Shown: positions 35,823-47,290 of the stretch, piece after piece
Position numbering within the stretch: position 1 is the stretch's first letter
How the letters are laid out: each line of letters opens with the position of its first letter
NCBI RefSeq assembly: GCF_037038585.1
Contig: NC_092524.1
Span: 47,081,001-47,145,000 of the forward strand
Source: Patagioenas fasciata
Taxonomy: Eukaryota; Chordata; Aves; Columbiformes; Columbidae
Length of the DNA: 64,000 nucleotides
Direction: 5' to 3'
The notes under the pieces: model-generated
Seen by the model: the letters and a program-made list of their open reading frames with translations, nothing else
Database searches by the model: none
Told to the model about the DNA's origin: nothing
Translations under genes and position numbers: made by a program

Positions 35823-38059
35823 TAATCAGAGATCTGCTTAGTCTTCATAGAAAGAAAAATGCCTGGGCGCCTGCTTTGCCATAAATTGCATCTGGTGGTT
35901 GGAGCTACAGCAAGTTATTAAAGTGACTGCATTAAAGTCATAATTCAGCAGGTCAGCAGCACGCACTGCAGCCCCTCCTCCATCATCCCTCTCAGCCCCA
36001 TTTTCTGAAAGGGCTGAACGCTGTGGCCTGAATCAGCTCCTGCTGCTGCTCTTGGTGGCTTTTTTCCCTGGGAGGGAAGGGAGAGGGGAGGAAGAGCAGG
36101 CGAGCTCACACTACTGACGTAATTTGCTTTGCAGAGTCATGGAGAGAAGGTGCTGCCCACCCAGGCCTGGCAACACAGATCTCACTTCCCAAATTTAGCT
36201 CTCCCCACACAGCAGCAGGGTGACTCCTGCTCTGGAAATCATTCTCCAGTTTCCTTGCTGGGCTGGAAGAAGTGGGGTGGGGAAAGCAAGATGTCATCAT
36301 ACCTTGAGGAGGGGGTTGAAGGCAGACGAACACATGCTGCTTGTGCCCCATCGGACAGAGGGACGGGAATGGAAACCGCATCCCACAAACCCCAAGATGG
36401 ACGCCAGAGCGGGGGCTGTGAGCAGCCAGCTTAGCGGAAAGCTCTCACTATTGAGGTCAGAAGCTGGCTTGGAGGAGGCAACATTTGTCTCGCATTTTGT
36501 GTTAATATATTTGAGAAGCTCTCTGCCTCACTGCTATGATGAAAGCTCCCTTCAGATAATAGCTTCTATTTCATTTTCCTTTATAAAAAAACAGGCACAT
36601 AAACCATTAGTGCTAAAAGGCTCAGGAGTCCCCATCAGCTTTTCTGATAACAAGCTTGTGCACGTGTGATTAAAAAAAGACTTGGAGGTGAAAAACCCAC
36701 AAATCTCAAAACTAAAGGGAAAGCAGATTTTAATGTCAGCAGCCCAGAATCCTGTAAAAATGGAGATTTATTAAAAATCTGTGTTTTTGTAAAAGTAAAT
36801 CACCTTGCAGAGATCCTCCTAACCATCCTCAAAGCAGAAGGTCACTATGATTTGGGTTTGGTCACTTTCTGTCGATGTAAGTCACTTCTCTGTTTCTGAG
36901 GGGACAGCATCACCCTTGAACCCTCTGAAAAAAACCTGGGGCTCTGTTTTTAGTGGCCTGAGTGTGGGGAGGGCAGGGTACCTTCCTTTCTTCGGGTGCG
37001 AAATGTTTTCTTCATGAATCTACAGAGTAACACTGAAACTGCTGAGATGACAAGTAGGTATATGAGGTCACACAGCAATGCCAGCTTAATAAAAATGCCA
37101 ACTTTTCGATGCTTTGTTCAGGGATGTGGGCCTAGAAAACAGTACACAAGAGGGAAAAAGTATGCACACTACTATTCCCATAGCAGCAAAGATTCCTTGC
37201 TTAAAACAGACAAGCAGATGTGTGCAGATTACGTTTTAGAGACACTCTGACTTTTCCTTCTGTTTTTCACTGGCAGTATAAATACGTACCTCACAGACTC
37301 CAGCAGAACACTGGGGGATGGGTTTCTTCTGCTGCGCAGACTCCACAAAATTGTCACACAGCTCCCTTGATGCACAGCCACACTTGGACTCACAACTGTG
37401 GAGGACAAGTAGAACATGCCACTGCCTTCTGGGTCAGGGTTTTTATTCCCGTTGAGATTTTATTATAGGCTTTAGATCCTCTGAGAATTAAATCCGCCGC
37501 TTGTCTATAGAACAGATAATGGCAGGGCAAGCTTCCCACATCACCGCCTCCTGCCAATGCGGCTCAGCCCTGACCTGCCTACCATTCATGACTGGACAGA
37601 GTAGAGTTCATTCTCCGTATCCCATTCATAGCCACTGGTCTTTGCAAACAAGAAGCAATTTAGAATCCAATTTGATTATTTTTTTCAGAAGAGAAACCAA
37701 CCAGCAAACGAAGCAGGAACTGAGCCACTAAAATAATATTGAATAGATTTCCTGCATATAATGTAGATGGCAACAACTTTTGAGCACTAGTGACCCAAGA
37801 AAAGTAAAGAATGAATAACACAAAATTAAAATGCAAGCTATCCAGTACCCACATGGAGCTGCTCCAAACTTTGTGTGTGTGCCATTTGGCGGGGCCACTT
37901 TGGAAAGGAAACACTCTTGTCACTGCTGCCTCAATCTCTAGCATTTACTAGAGCAGCAGAATTTTGTAGCTGTGGTGACCTAAGCACACAAGAAAAGTAA
38001 GCCTGTAATGAGTGAGCCTGTGCAGCTGAAAGCTCGTCTGTATTCCGCAAGACTAAAAA

Positions 38060-38340
38060 GTTGAAAAAATATATTGCCTCTGCCTACAAACCTCACCGCT
38101 CTATATCTTATCCCTCATTCATGCTTGTGCTTCCGAGAATGCAGCAGTTCAGACAAGCGCTAGGCATTACAGCTGCAATTGCTGTATTTATTATTCCGGA
38201 TACCACAGCAATGAGACAGACATTCTTATGCGAAGTCTATGATTTTCCCCCAAATGTGAGGATATTAGTCAAGCTCACATCACAATGTGAAAATAGTAGT
38301 TTGCCGTATTTCCAGTGTTATTTCCAGCGACAAGGGGGCA
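38060..38340. promoter_or_regulatory. Candidate conserved non-coding element
   Basis: The block combines ACAGCTGCAATTGCTG, TATTTATTATTCC and other AT-rich motifs with no repeat similarity and balanced composition. It ends in AAGGGGGCAGC, which resembles the core half of a CTCF site. Evidence is qualitative. Confidence 0.25.
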
Positions 38341-40501
38341 GCAGGGAGCCTCGAGCAGAGCTCAGAATCAAGCAAGAGCAGACTGGCTTCAGCTCCTTAT
38401 TTCCAGCTTCCTTCGGGCGGTGATGGAGGAAAGCCCACTCCTTGAGGAGCAGGATACAGCCAAACCCCAGGAGAATACACAGGGTCTTCCTGTGTTTCCC
38501 AAGAAGATGGACTGGGAGTGTCCTGCTAGGTCCCTTCACTATTTCTCATACTTGTTTCTAAAAAAAATCTGATGGTACAAATAATCTCTTAAGTGACAAG
38601 GTAGGCTCCTCAGTATTTAGATTGTCAAGAGGTCAGTTGCTGATCTTTCATATCCATAAATTTACTTTTAAAATGTACTGGTTCTCACAATTCAAGTGAG
38701 TGTTGGGGCAGAAACCACCATTTCAAACCTGCAGGTGCACCTGCACCAGTGGGACAGAAGAAACATTAATGTAATTTCATTTTCTATAGGATTCACCATA
38801 GGGAGCATCCCTAGCAAATTCTCAGCCCTCTGGCTGCAGAGGTGCTGGCTGTGTCCACTTCTCTCGCAGACAGGTGTACAGGAATCTGCCCGTGGTTGTG
38901 TCTCCACATCCTCCCCTGAAATGCTGCACAGAGAAACTACTTCTGAAACGCCACTGGCATTTTGGAAGTATTTAGTGCGTACAGCTGCAAAAAAACCCCT
39001 ACTTGCAGGGGCATTGCAGACATGCTTGGGAAATGCACAAATTAAAGGCAGCATGTGTTTATTCCAACTGTAATATTCAAGGAGAAATCTAAGGGAAGCT
39101 TCACTGAGCAACAGTTTAGGCACATCTCGAGCTGCTGTCCTTCCCCACAACAGGGCTTCTCACTAAATCACAGCAGCTGTCCCTCCAGCGCCAGCAGCAG
39201 CCGGGAACACAAGGAACCATTTTTTCTCTCTTTCCAGCACGGAAACAACACAGGAAAGTCACAGAGCAGCACTGAGTCAGGGCTCTGCGGCACAGTAAAT
39301 TTCTGAGGCTGCCTGGTATTCTAGGCACATCTTTACAGCAATAAACTCCTCAGCATCGTATCCCAGCCAGGAGAGAATCTGGAGCAGCTAAAAATACAGC
39401 CCCTGCATCTTGAAAGCTTGCGCAGAGCAAACTGCTGCCTGTGACCTCCACACCCTCCCATCCCAGCATACACACCCAAGGCAGGTGCTGATCAGCGCCA
39501 GCCCTAGAGTCAGGGACGAGAGTGAGCACTATATGTGGCAATGGGCATTACACACAAATGTAGGAATAAACCTGGGTGTCTGGTAGGAAGGAGAATTTCT
39601 CCTTGCCTGCCATATGAGAAAAGCCAGGTGGGGTCTGCACTGCCTTGGTGTTTGAGGAGTGATTATTCCTCATTTTGCTTTGCATAGTGAAACACCCCAA
39701 AGATTCTGGCATTACCAGGAACTATAAATCTCGAGGATACCACAGCTGTGACTGGATTATTTATAGCTCTGCTTTCACATTACCAGCTCCAAAACATGCC
39801 ACAAAGAGGAAGGTAATGAAATCTCCACCTCTCCAGCCGTTGCTCTCTAATCTGAAATGGCATTTCCAGGAGCCATTTTCACTCAACCAGGGAGTCTAGG
39901 AACAAACACATTCTCACCCTCCCACTTGCTGTCAGACAGCCCCACAACTGGCACGCACGTATGCAATCACACACACATTTCATTCTCTACATTTCTCACT
40001 GAGAGATACAAAAAGTCTCATGCATTTGCAGTTTATCACATGCAAACATACACGTCTCTTCCCTTTCAGTCACGCAAATACACAATTGCAAACGCATTCT
40101 GGGTTAAATTCTATTTTCACTTATGCTATGCAAATATAAAAGCTGACTACTTCCATTAAGATAACAGATTTACAACTGTGTAACTGAGATCAGAATATGG
40201 TGCTGACTCTCTCATACATAAATTTCCATAGTTGCTCCTGAATTTGCCTTTTTCCTCAGCCACCTCTCTGTGCATTAATCACTCAACATTTAAATCAGCC
40301 ATCCACTTGCTTCTTTTTGCTTTGTCAATGAAAATTGTTCAGCATTAATTATAAAACTCATTCTCTACTGAGGTTTTCTTGGCTTTTTTTCATTAGTGGG
40401 TGGAAGTGTCAATTTACAGTCTTGTTCTGTCTTCAAAAATACCCTGTGTACCAGCTATACTGCAGAACACATTCTCTGTGTGAGAGTGCCTGTGAATGTG
40501 C

Positions 40502-40533
40502 GTGTGAGCTTGCGAATGTGTGAGCTTGTGAAT
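40502..40533. repeat. 16-bp tandem duplication
   Basis: GTGTGAGCTTGCGAAT is followed directly by GTGTGAGCTTGTGAAT, with one mismatch. It lies in a wider TGTGAATG-rich stretch (about 40478-40580). Confidence 0.9.
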
Positions 40534-43500
40534 CTATATGCAAGATCGGGAATGAATGTGCATACATGTGCATATGCAGGAAAGATGGAGCTTGTGTTTG
40601 AATTAGAAAGGCTAAATGTTTCTCAGACTTTATTTTAGAGTTTGAATTCTAAGCACTTTCTGAGTCTGAAGATTTTCATCCTAGCGATACAGATGATTTC
40701 AGGTTACAAAGCAAAGAGTTTATGGCAACTGCAAATGTGTTCTAAATCAAATGTCTTTGGTGACAATACAATACAGATCTAATTAGACATAGCAGTAAAA
40801 CATCTCCAGATTTGGTTTTGTATTTTATAATCAAAAGGACTGGACATTCCTGGTGCAGCACTCTGTGCAATCCTGCAGTACAAAACCAATCTGAGTACTG
40901 CAGTGCGCATGGTAAGATAATAAACTAGTACACCGCAGCCAGCAGCACATCACAAGGCTATAAAACACAAAGGCTAGAGGATTTGGTTTAAATGGGAAAT
41001 ATTTTAGTGTGTGAACTGAATACAGTAAGGTGGAGGCTGGCTAAACTTGTCTTTGCAGGTATGATTTTCACAAATGTGAATGTTTTACTTCTTTACTACA
41101 AAGCATAAACTACACCAGCATGTAAATGCTTTCCAATTTTTTCATTCTACTGGGATGCTGCAGCCTATACTTAACCCAAGGGGAGGGATGTGCTCAAGAA
41201 ACAATTCTCTCCTTGACAATTATTTATCTTATCAGTTATATAGAAATGTTAGACCACTTTAGCTGCCAACCAGGGCTTACAAAAAGGGGAAAATAAAGGC
41301 AACCAGGAGAAAGCTGCATCTTTCTGCAAAAGTGGATTAAGAACCAACGTAAGATTTGAGTCAAGAAACTAAATTAATCTCCAAGGCGACAACAAAACGA
41401 TGAACAACGCAAATGCTTTTCCCTTTCTGGGATTCTGGTACAAGTTCATCCTGTCCTAGCACAGTGATGGCCTCCCCTTCACGGGGGACTTGCTTTGTGG
41501 AAAGCGATGCCTTAGGTGACTGGGTATGGGATGTGCTGACTCTCTTTGCCTTCTCCAGATCTTAATTCTATCTGGGCTGGTGGTCACTGAAGGAGGGTGT
41601 CTGTTCTGTACGCTCTGCGCTGCTGAGATAGACTTGCAGTTTCAGTTCAAGTTTCACAGAACTGCTGCCCACCACAAAACCCGGCATTGCAACAGGTGGC
41701 AGTTGCCTCAATCGCAGAAAACACCCAAAGTAAAAGGCTCAGAAAAGAAATATGGAATGGAATCAATCCTGAACACTAAACTTTGGAGGAATGGGAAGCT
41801 GGCAAGAGGAGGAAGTTACTATTACCCAAGCTATACACTTTCTGTAAAAAATACGAAACCTTCAGTCTCCAAGACTATAAGGCAGTGCTTTTCATTCCTA
41901 CTGAAAAACTGGAAAATAGAAAGTGTCTTTTTACTCTGTGATGGAATGAAAATAAGTAGAAATAACAGTATTTAGTCAAATAACAGAGCATCTCTCCAAT
42001 CTAACACAAGTTGTGCTTTAGCTGAACACTCAAGAGAGTGAGCTGGGAATACAGCCCAGGTTTGGGTTTATTTATTTTGTACCAAGCTCTGCATGTGATG
42101 CTCTGATGAGGTTAGCACACAAAGAGGCAAGACACCCTGTTAGTCAAGCAGTGCCCTCTCCCCCACTGATAGAACAGGAGGAAAAAGGTGAGTTTGATTT
42201 TCATTTACATCAAAACAGTTTTGTATGCCTGGGAGCAAAGAAAAAGGAGCTCAAAGTCAAGTCTGCATTAAGGAGCACTCCTCCTGGGTAGGTAACCTGG
42301 GAAAGGACTACAGCTGTGGTCAGAGCTTATACAGGCAAGCCATGCTCCTGCGGTATCAGAAGTAGGCTTGCTAGGTGAGGAGACTGAGAGAGCTGTGGCC
42401 CCCGCTCTCCCAGTGCTCCCCACACAGACCACAGGCTTCCAGTCACATCATGCAAAAGTGCTTTGCAACCCTCCTTACCTTCCCCTCCCTGCCTGCCGCT
42501 CTGTCTTCCTACAGAAAGTAAAAGTTACTCCAGCTTGTCTCCCCTTCTCAAGTAAAATAATCTATTCGAAAAAAAAACATGAGTTTGCCCTTATAAACAC
42601 ATCGACACTAGAAATTCTTACTAGCAAAGCTATGCTGGTCAGAAATCTCATACTCATGTCAGCAGGGCTAAGACAAAGCTGCTCTTAGATGGACAGAAAG
42701 GTATTCTGTGCCAAATTCTAATTTACACCCATAACCCTTTCAGTTCTTGCCAGCATGAAGCAACCTTGGAGGTAGCATATACCATACCTGTTTTGACCCT
42801 GCTTGCACTTCATGCTAGTGTGAATGAGAATTTGGAATTGTGAGTCCATATGTGCCTCCAAATTGCATCTAATTTTTCTACATGCTTATTTTAGTAGTAT
42901 TTGTCACCCATGTGTATGCAAATAAAGCTTGCAGAGGAGTTCTGAGTAATAGGGAGTGAACAGCCTACCACTGTTTATTAGAGTACAGCTGATGCCACAG
43001 TAAAAAATGCTGTTGGTTATTTTAGTTCCCTTCCTCAGGGACACCTCCTGCCCTTACACATCATTATGAAAACTGCTGGTGACAACGCATCTGATCCCAG
43101 TACTGGGAGCTCCTCACAGAGACCCATAATGAAACAGGCTCTTGAATCTGATTTTTTTCTTTTTCTAGTAATCTTCCAGGTCTAGAGCTTCCTCCTCTTC
43201 CAGATGAGAGATGAAATGCATGACATGGCAGAACAAATGACGCTTTTCTATCCCTTGCCCATAGTCTCCTTCTCCTAAGGTCACACAGCTTCATTCACAA
43301 GAACTGTCAGTCCGATTCCTTTCACAGCCATGAAATTACCTGAAATAATTTTTAATGCACTTAGATTTTACTATTGTACTTTTACACTTTTCATCTTAGG
43401 TTTCATTGTCTGTTAAACGATCTTAGAATTCAAAAGTCACATTCCTTTCTGAGTGATTCTGTCTTTTTCCACTTGGCAAGTGTCACATTTTTCTGCGATT

Positions 43501-43771
43501 TTCTTATGGCATTTAAAGCAACAGGGTCCCTTTTATTTGCTTATCTCTCTGGGCATTCACATCATTGCTCATTTTTCAAGAGAAATGCACAGCTCCAGGA
43601 TTGCTGCCTCTGTAAAATTGCCCAAAAAAGCCCACCTACTTCATCTGGCCTCCAAAACCTGTGACAAATTTTGCTTTTTCCTTAAGTGAAAATTCAGAGT
43701 GATTCAGATACAGAGATTCAAGTTTTTAGCCACTCTACATATTAGGCATATCCTAATTTGAATGAAATCAT

Positions 43772-43785
43772 TTGCACATGTGCAA
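43772..43785. promoter_or_regulatory. 14-bp perfect palindrome TTGCACATGTGCAA
   Basis: This fully self-complementary sequence with no spacer contains the E-box CACATGTG in its centre. It lies 13 bases from the next, larger inverted repeat. Confidence 0.7.
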
Positions 43786-43798
43786 CCTACATTTATGC

Positions 43799-43840
43799 AT
43801 GCAAATCAGGCAATTAGGTACAAAATTACCTGATTTGCAT
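43799..43840. repeat. Inverted repeat with 12-bp arms, each carrying a POU octamer
   Basis: ATGCAAATCAGG (43799-43810) and CCTGATTTGCAT (43829-43840) are perfect reverse complements around an 18-bp AT-rich spacer that includes CAATTAG. Each arm contains ATGCAAAT. The outer flanks (CATTTATG, ACATAATG) are partly complementary. Confidence 0.85.
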
Positions 43841-43859
43841 ACATAATGCTAGAACTGAG

Positions 43860-46490
43860 CAAGTAATATGCAACAAAACCATATTCTATTAATATTATTT
43901 TCTTCTGTTCTGAAATTAGCTGCAACTGGGTTAGGAAATACTCAAGATTTTCGTTACTCAAAATGATTAGTCTATTTGATGAGCATTTCTAGGTCTACTG
44001 ATGTGCTGATACCCATTTTGTACCATGTTTGGTAACTTACCATGAATTTTACAATAAAATGTGCAATTCCACCTTTTTCACATTTAGAATTTGACTTAAA
44101 ATTCATTTGCACAAGTAAATCTTGAATGCATTAATATTATAGCATTGCAATGCAGATACCCCCCAAATTTGCTTTTGAATTCAAATATTAGGGTTTTTTT
44201 GTGTTTTTTTTTTTTTTTTTTTTCAGTTTGTGCAATCCAGCTGCTTCTCTGTGCATACAAATATGGAGCTGCTATACAAGCAGCTGCATATGTAGAAAAA
44301 TAAGCCAGTGAAAACAGAGTCTGTGGAGTCTGAAGGATATTTCCTTCAGGACTGCAGTTGTAAGCAGACATGTCACACCTCATAGATAATGAAACAAGAA
44401 GCTTTCACTCGGCACAGCAGTGCCAGAGGGGCCTGCCTTACTGGAAGGTAAGTGCATACCCTGGGAGGGCTCTGGTGACACCCTTGATCCTGACCTCTCC
44501 TCTCTGGTGGCTCTCTGCCTCCCACCGCCTCGCTGCTCTGCGCATGTACCAACACCCTTCTCTTGGTTTGCTTCCCTTTGCTGTGCTCTGTCTTGCTCGG
44601 AAGGCAAACTCCTCAGGCACAGACCTGTCTTATTTGCCTACAAAGTCTTATGCATACTAAGGGGCTTAGCTTTAGCTGTAGAATAAACAAACAATAACTG
44701 CACTTCCACTGTGGTGTGGAGACATTTTTGCATGTCTCTAACTGTTCTCATGGGCTTATTTCCAAGCCCCTTTAGGCGGTTCATTAGAATTTGTAAGATG
44801 GGGTCACCAATACTCCTTCAGATAAGGGCAGATCTTTGGTTCCTGTAACGGCAGTACCAAGCTCTGCATTGCATTCAGCATTTAGTTTCTCATGCATCCT
44901 GGCATTTGCTTTCCAGTCAAATATGCTTATTTTACAGAGATGGGCTTCCAGTTACTCAGCGGCAATCAAGTCTTCCCCCAAGTATTCTGGTATCTTTCAT
45001 TTAAAACTAGGCAAAATGTTGAGAAAAATGGTTTCCTCAAAGTGTATATAACTGCATATACCACAAATTTCACCTGCTACTATCTGGCTCATTCACCTGT
45101 CGCAAGTGTGCCAAGTCCTACTGGTTTGATTTTTTTATGCTCAAGCAGCACTTTCAACAGCCCTCCTTGCTCTTTCTCCTTTAGTATTGAAACTGCAAGC
45201 ATTTCTGAAAACAGCGTGTCTTTGTCTTTTAAAAACTATGTTGTACATCTTCGGCTGATACAAGAAAATAACAATAAAGACCACAAAGATATTTGACAAG
45301 ATCCACATTTGAGAGCCTTATCTTGTGACAGCTTTGCCATGGATTATCTGTTGCCTGTGATTTCAGGAACTTCTCACTGTTTCTTATTCAGCGACAAGCT
45401 GGTAATGAGGGACTCTTCACATCGTGACATATTGGTCAACTATTTTATTTATTTGATTTCCAGTCCCTTTGCTGCTCCACAAAGTTTTGCTGCTCTTTAT
45501 TATGCAACCATTTGGCTCTTGTCCGTCCATCACAACAGCTTCAGAGCATCTCCCAAGCATCTGAAACCAGAAAACTCTGTGTGTCTCCCTCTCTTTTCCA
45601 TCCTTGGCTGCTGAAGGATGGAGCTTGTCTAGTTTTCCTTTCTTGCCTTTGCCTCTGGCACTTTTTCTTACTTAACTCTCTATTTCAGGCTAAGGGGCTC
45701 CAGATCTCCTTGACACATGTCCCAAAAGAGGTACATTTCCATTTCTTGATCTTTCATGACAGCAACCATCCCTTCCCACACTCAGCAATTTCATTTCTAT
45801 AAGGAAATAAATACAGTAGCAAGTTAGTGCTGCCTTTGTAAGCTCAGGAATTTGTATGAGGCACTGGAAAGCCCTGTAGGCCAAGGACCTAAGCGTATCT
45901 GTAAGTGACAGATGTTTCAAGCTATGGAGATAAAAATCAACAGTATTTCTCCTGTCCCAAATAAGGTGTACTTCATTCTAATCCTGATATCTATCAGACT
46001 TCCAAATAAACATGGATACTTAAAAAGGACTCAGGGCCTTTCACCGTTCATGTTTGTTGCACGTATCTTGTTTAACCTCACAAATTCCCAAAGAGCAAAA
46101 AAGCATTTTGTAGGAGATGCTGTAGTTATACCACATACTGAGCTTCCTTGATGCACTTGCAAACAAATTGATAAGTGTAACCTGCCTCTCTAAGGACCCA
46201 TGGACCTGAAGCAAACCAGCTACGTAAGCTTATTGGACCCAGCAGGGAAGGAGCCAGAGGAATCACAGAAAGGACTTACTCGTGGGAGCAAATTAAATGG
46301 GCGAGTTTGTGTGGTTTGCCTTGCTGTAGCAAACAGGCCCCTCTAGCTACGTGCTCAAAGGAGGACAACTGCTGACTGAGTGGACTTGAGACTAGAATGA
46401 TCCTTGTGGAAAGTAAACCAGAAGCTCGTGCACCATAAAGCATCTTGACAGGCAAATGGTTTCTATCACTCAGAGGAAAATAGAGCAGCT
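43860..46490. other. Intergenic, no gene recognised
   Basis: The stretch holds a 20-base T-run (listed) and otherwise ordinary sequence. Several frames of 75-134 codons in 44370-45620 show no domain signature. Confidence 0.5.
44194..44223. repeat. Poly-T tract (T7-GTG-T20)
   Basis: The longest homopolymer in the window is 20 T at 44204-44223. It could be the reverse of an old poly-A tail, but no retrocopy is recognisable beside it. Confidence 0.9.
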
Positions 46491-46502
46491 ACAGAAAAGA
46501 CA

Positions 46503-47290
46503 ATGGCAAAGCCAATAGGTAGATCTATCTCAACAGATTCTTCTGTTGTGAGGGGGAAAGACAGAAAGGTTCAACTGCTGCAGAAAAAGCCAGCAGCAGA
46601 CCAGGCACTCCTCCTGCAGAATCAACAAATGCAACAGGAACTACAGCTTGCACCTCAGGAGGAGAGATTGCCGCAGTGTAAACTGACAGGGGGTCTGGGG
46701 AGCACTACTGGACAGGCAGAAGGTAGTTTGGGCCGGCTTAGCTCTGTGCTGATGGAGCTGAAACATTACCCACAAATGCCTATCTGCATCTCTGAATGCC
46801 TAATGCTGCTGGTGTGGAAGGTTAACAATGAGGAGCTACAGAGCATCTCCCCAGTAAGAGCAGGCCATGCAGCACAGAGTGTTGAGCTATTTGGCTCTTG
46901 TTCTGGCCAGGCTGAGACAGGCTCCAGAGGCAATATCGTCTTTGCATCTGGGCTGCATTGCATTAATGAGGAATGTGCTCATTTATAGCAATCAAACAGC
47001 CAGGGAACATCACTACCTGTATGTTCAGAGATGAGAACTGTAACTTTGGAATGGCATCCACAGGGTCTGCTGCTAGAGTTTAAATGGATTGCCACTCTGG
47101 GCACTTCACAGCAAGTAACATGAGGGAGGAAATAGAGGTGGAGGGAATGCATTCATGTGACAGGCTATAGCATTCTGCTACAAAAGGCAAGGAAGACTTG
47201 CAGCTTGCCAAAAAGCTTTAGAGGAATTATTAGTCCTACATCAGTTTATAGAAGGTCCTCCTGAGAGCAGGACAACTCCAGTAATATGCA
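46503..47290 (+). pseudogene. Possible relic of a SCAN/gag-like retroelement frame
   Basis: An ATG-started frame of 161 codons (46503-46988) has a Gln/Leu-rich, coiled-coil-like segment near its start (about codons 25-55, including LLLQNQQMQQELQL). About 230 bases past its end, in another frame, 47221-47265 encodes EELLVLHQFIEGPPE, close to the ELLVLEQFLxxLPE signature of SCAN domains and of the related gag of Gmr1-like Ty3/gypsy elements. A Gln-rich N-terminus followed some 200 codons later by this motif is the order in such gag proteins. The frame is broken by stops between the parts, and no protease, RT or LTR is seen. The link is inference and could be chance. Confidence 0.3.

Larger units (their letters stand above)
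35823..43740. other. Intergenic, no gene recognised
   Basis: There is no convincing coding frame. A purine-rich run lies at about 36068-36096, an enhancer-like block at 38060-38340 and a 16-bp tandem duplication at 40502-40533. One ATG-initiated frame of 149 codons (41526-41975) has a hydrophobic start but no recognisable family. I do not call it a gene. Confidence 0.5.

Noticed and set aside
38325-38343. Possible CTCF site around AAGGGGGCAGC
   Set aside because: The core half matches, but the upstream half (CCASY part) has several mismatches. It is too weak for a feature without ChIP data.
44370-44686. Several overlapping 60-96-codon frames on both strands
   Set aside because: They are mutual shadows in one GC-richer patch and none has a protein signature.
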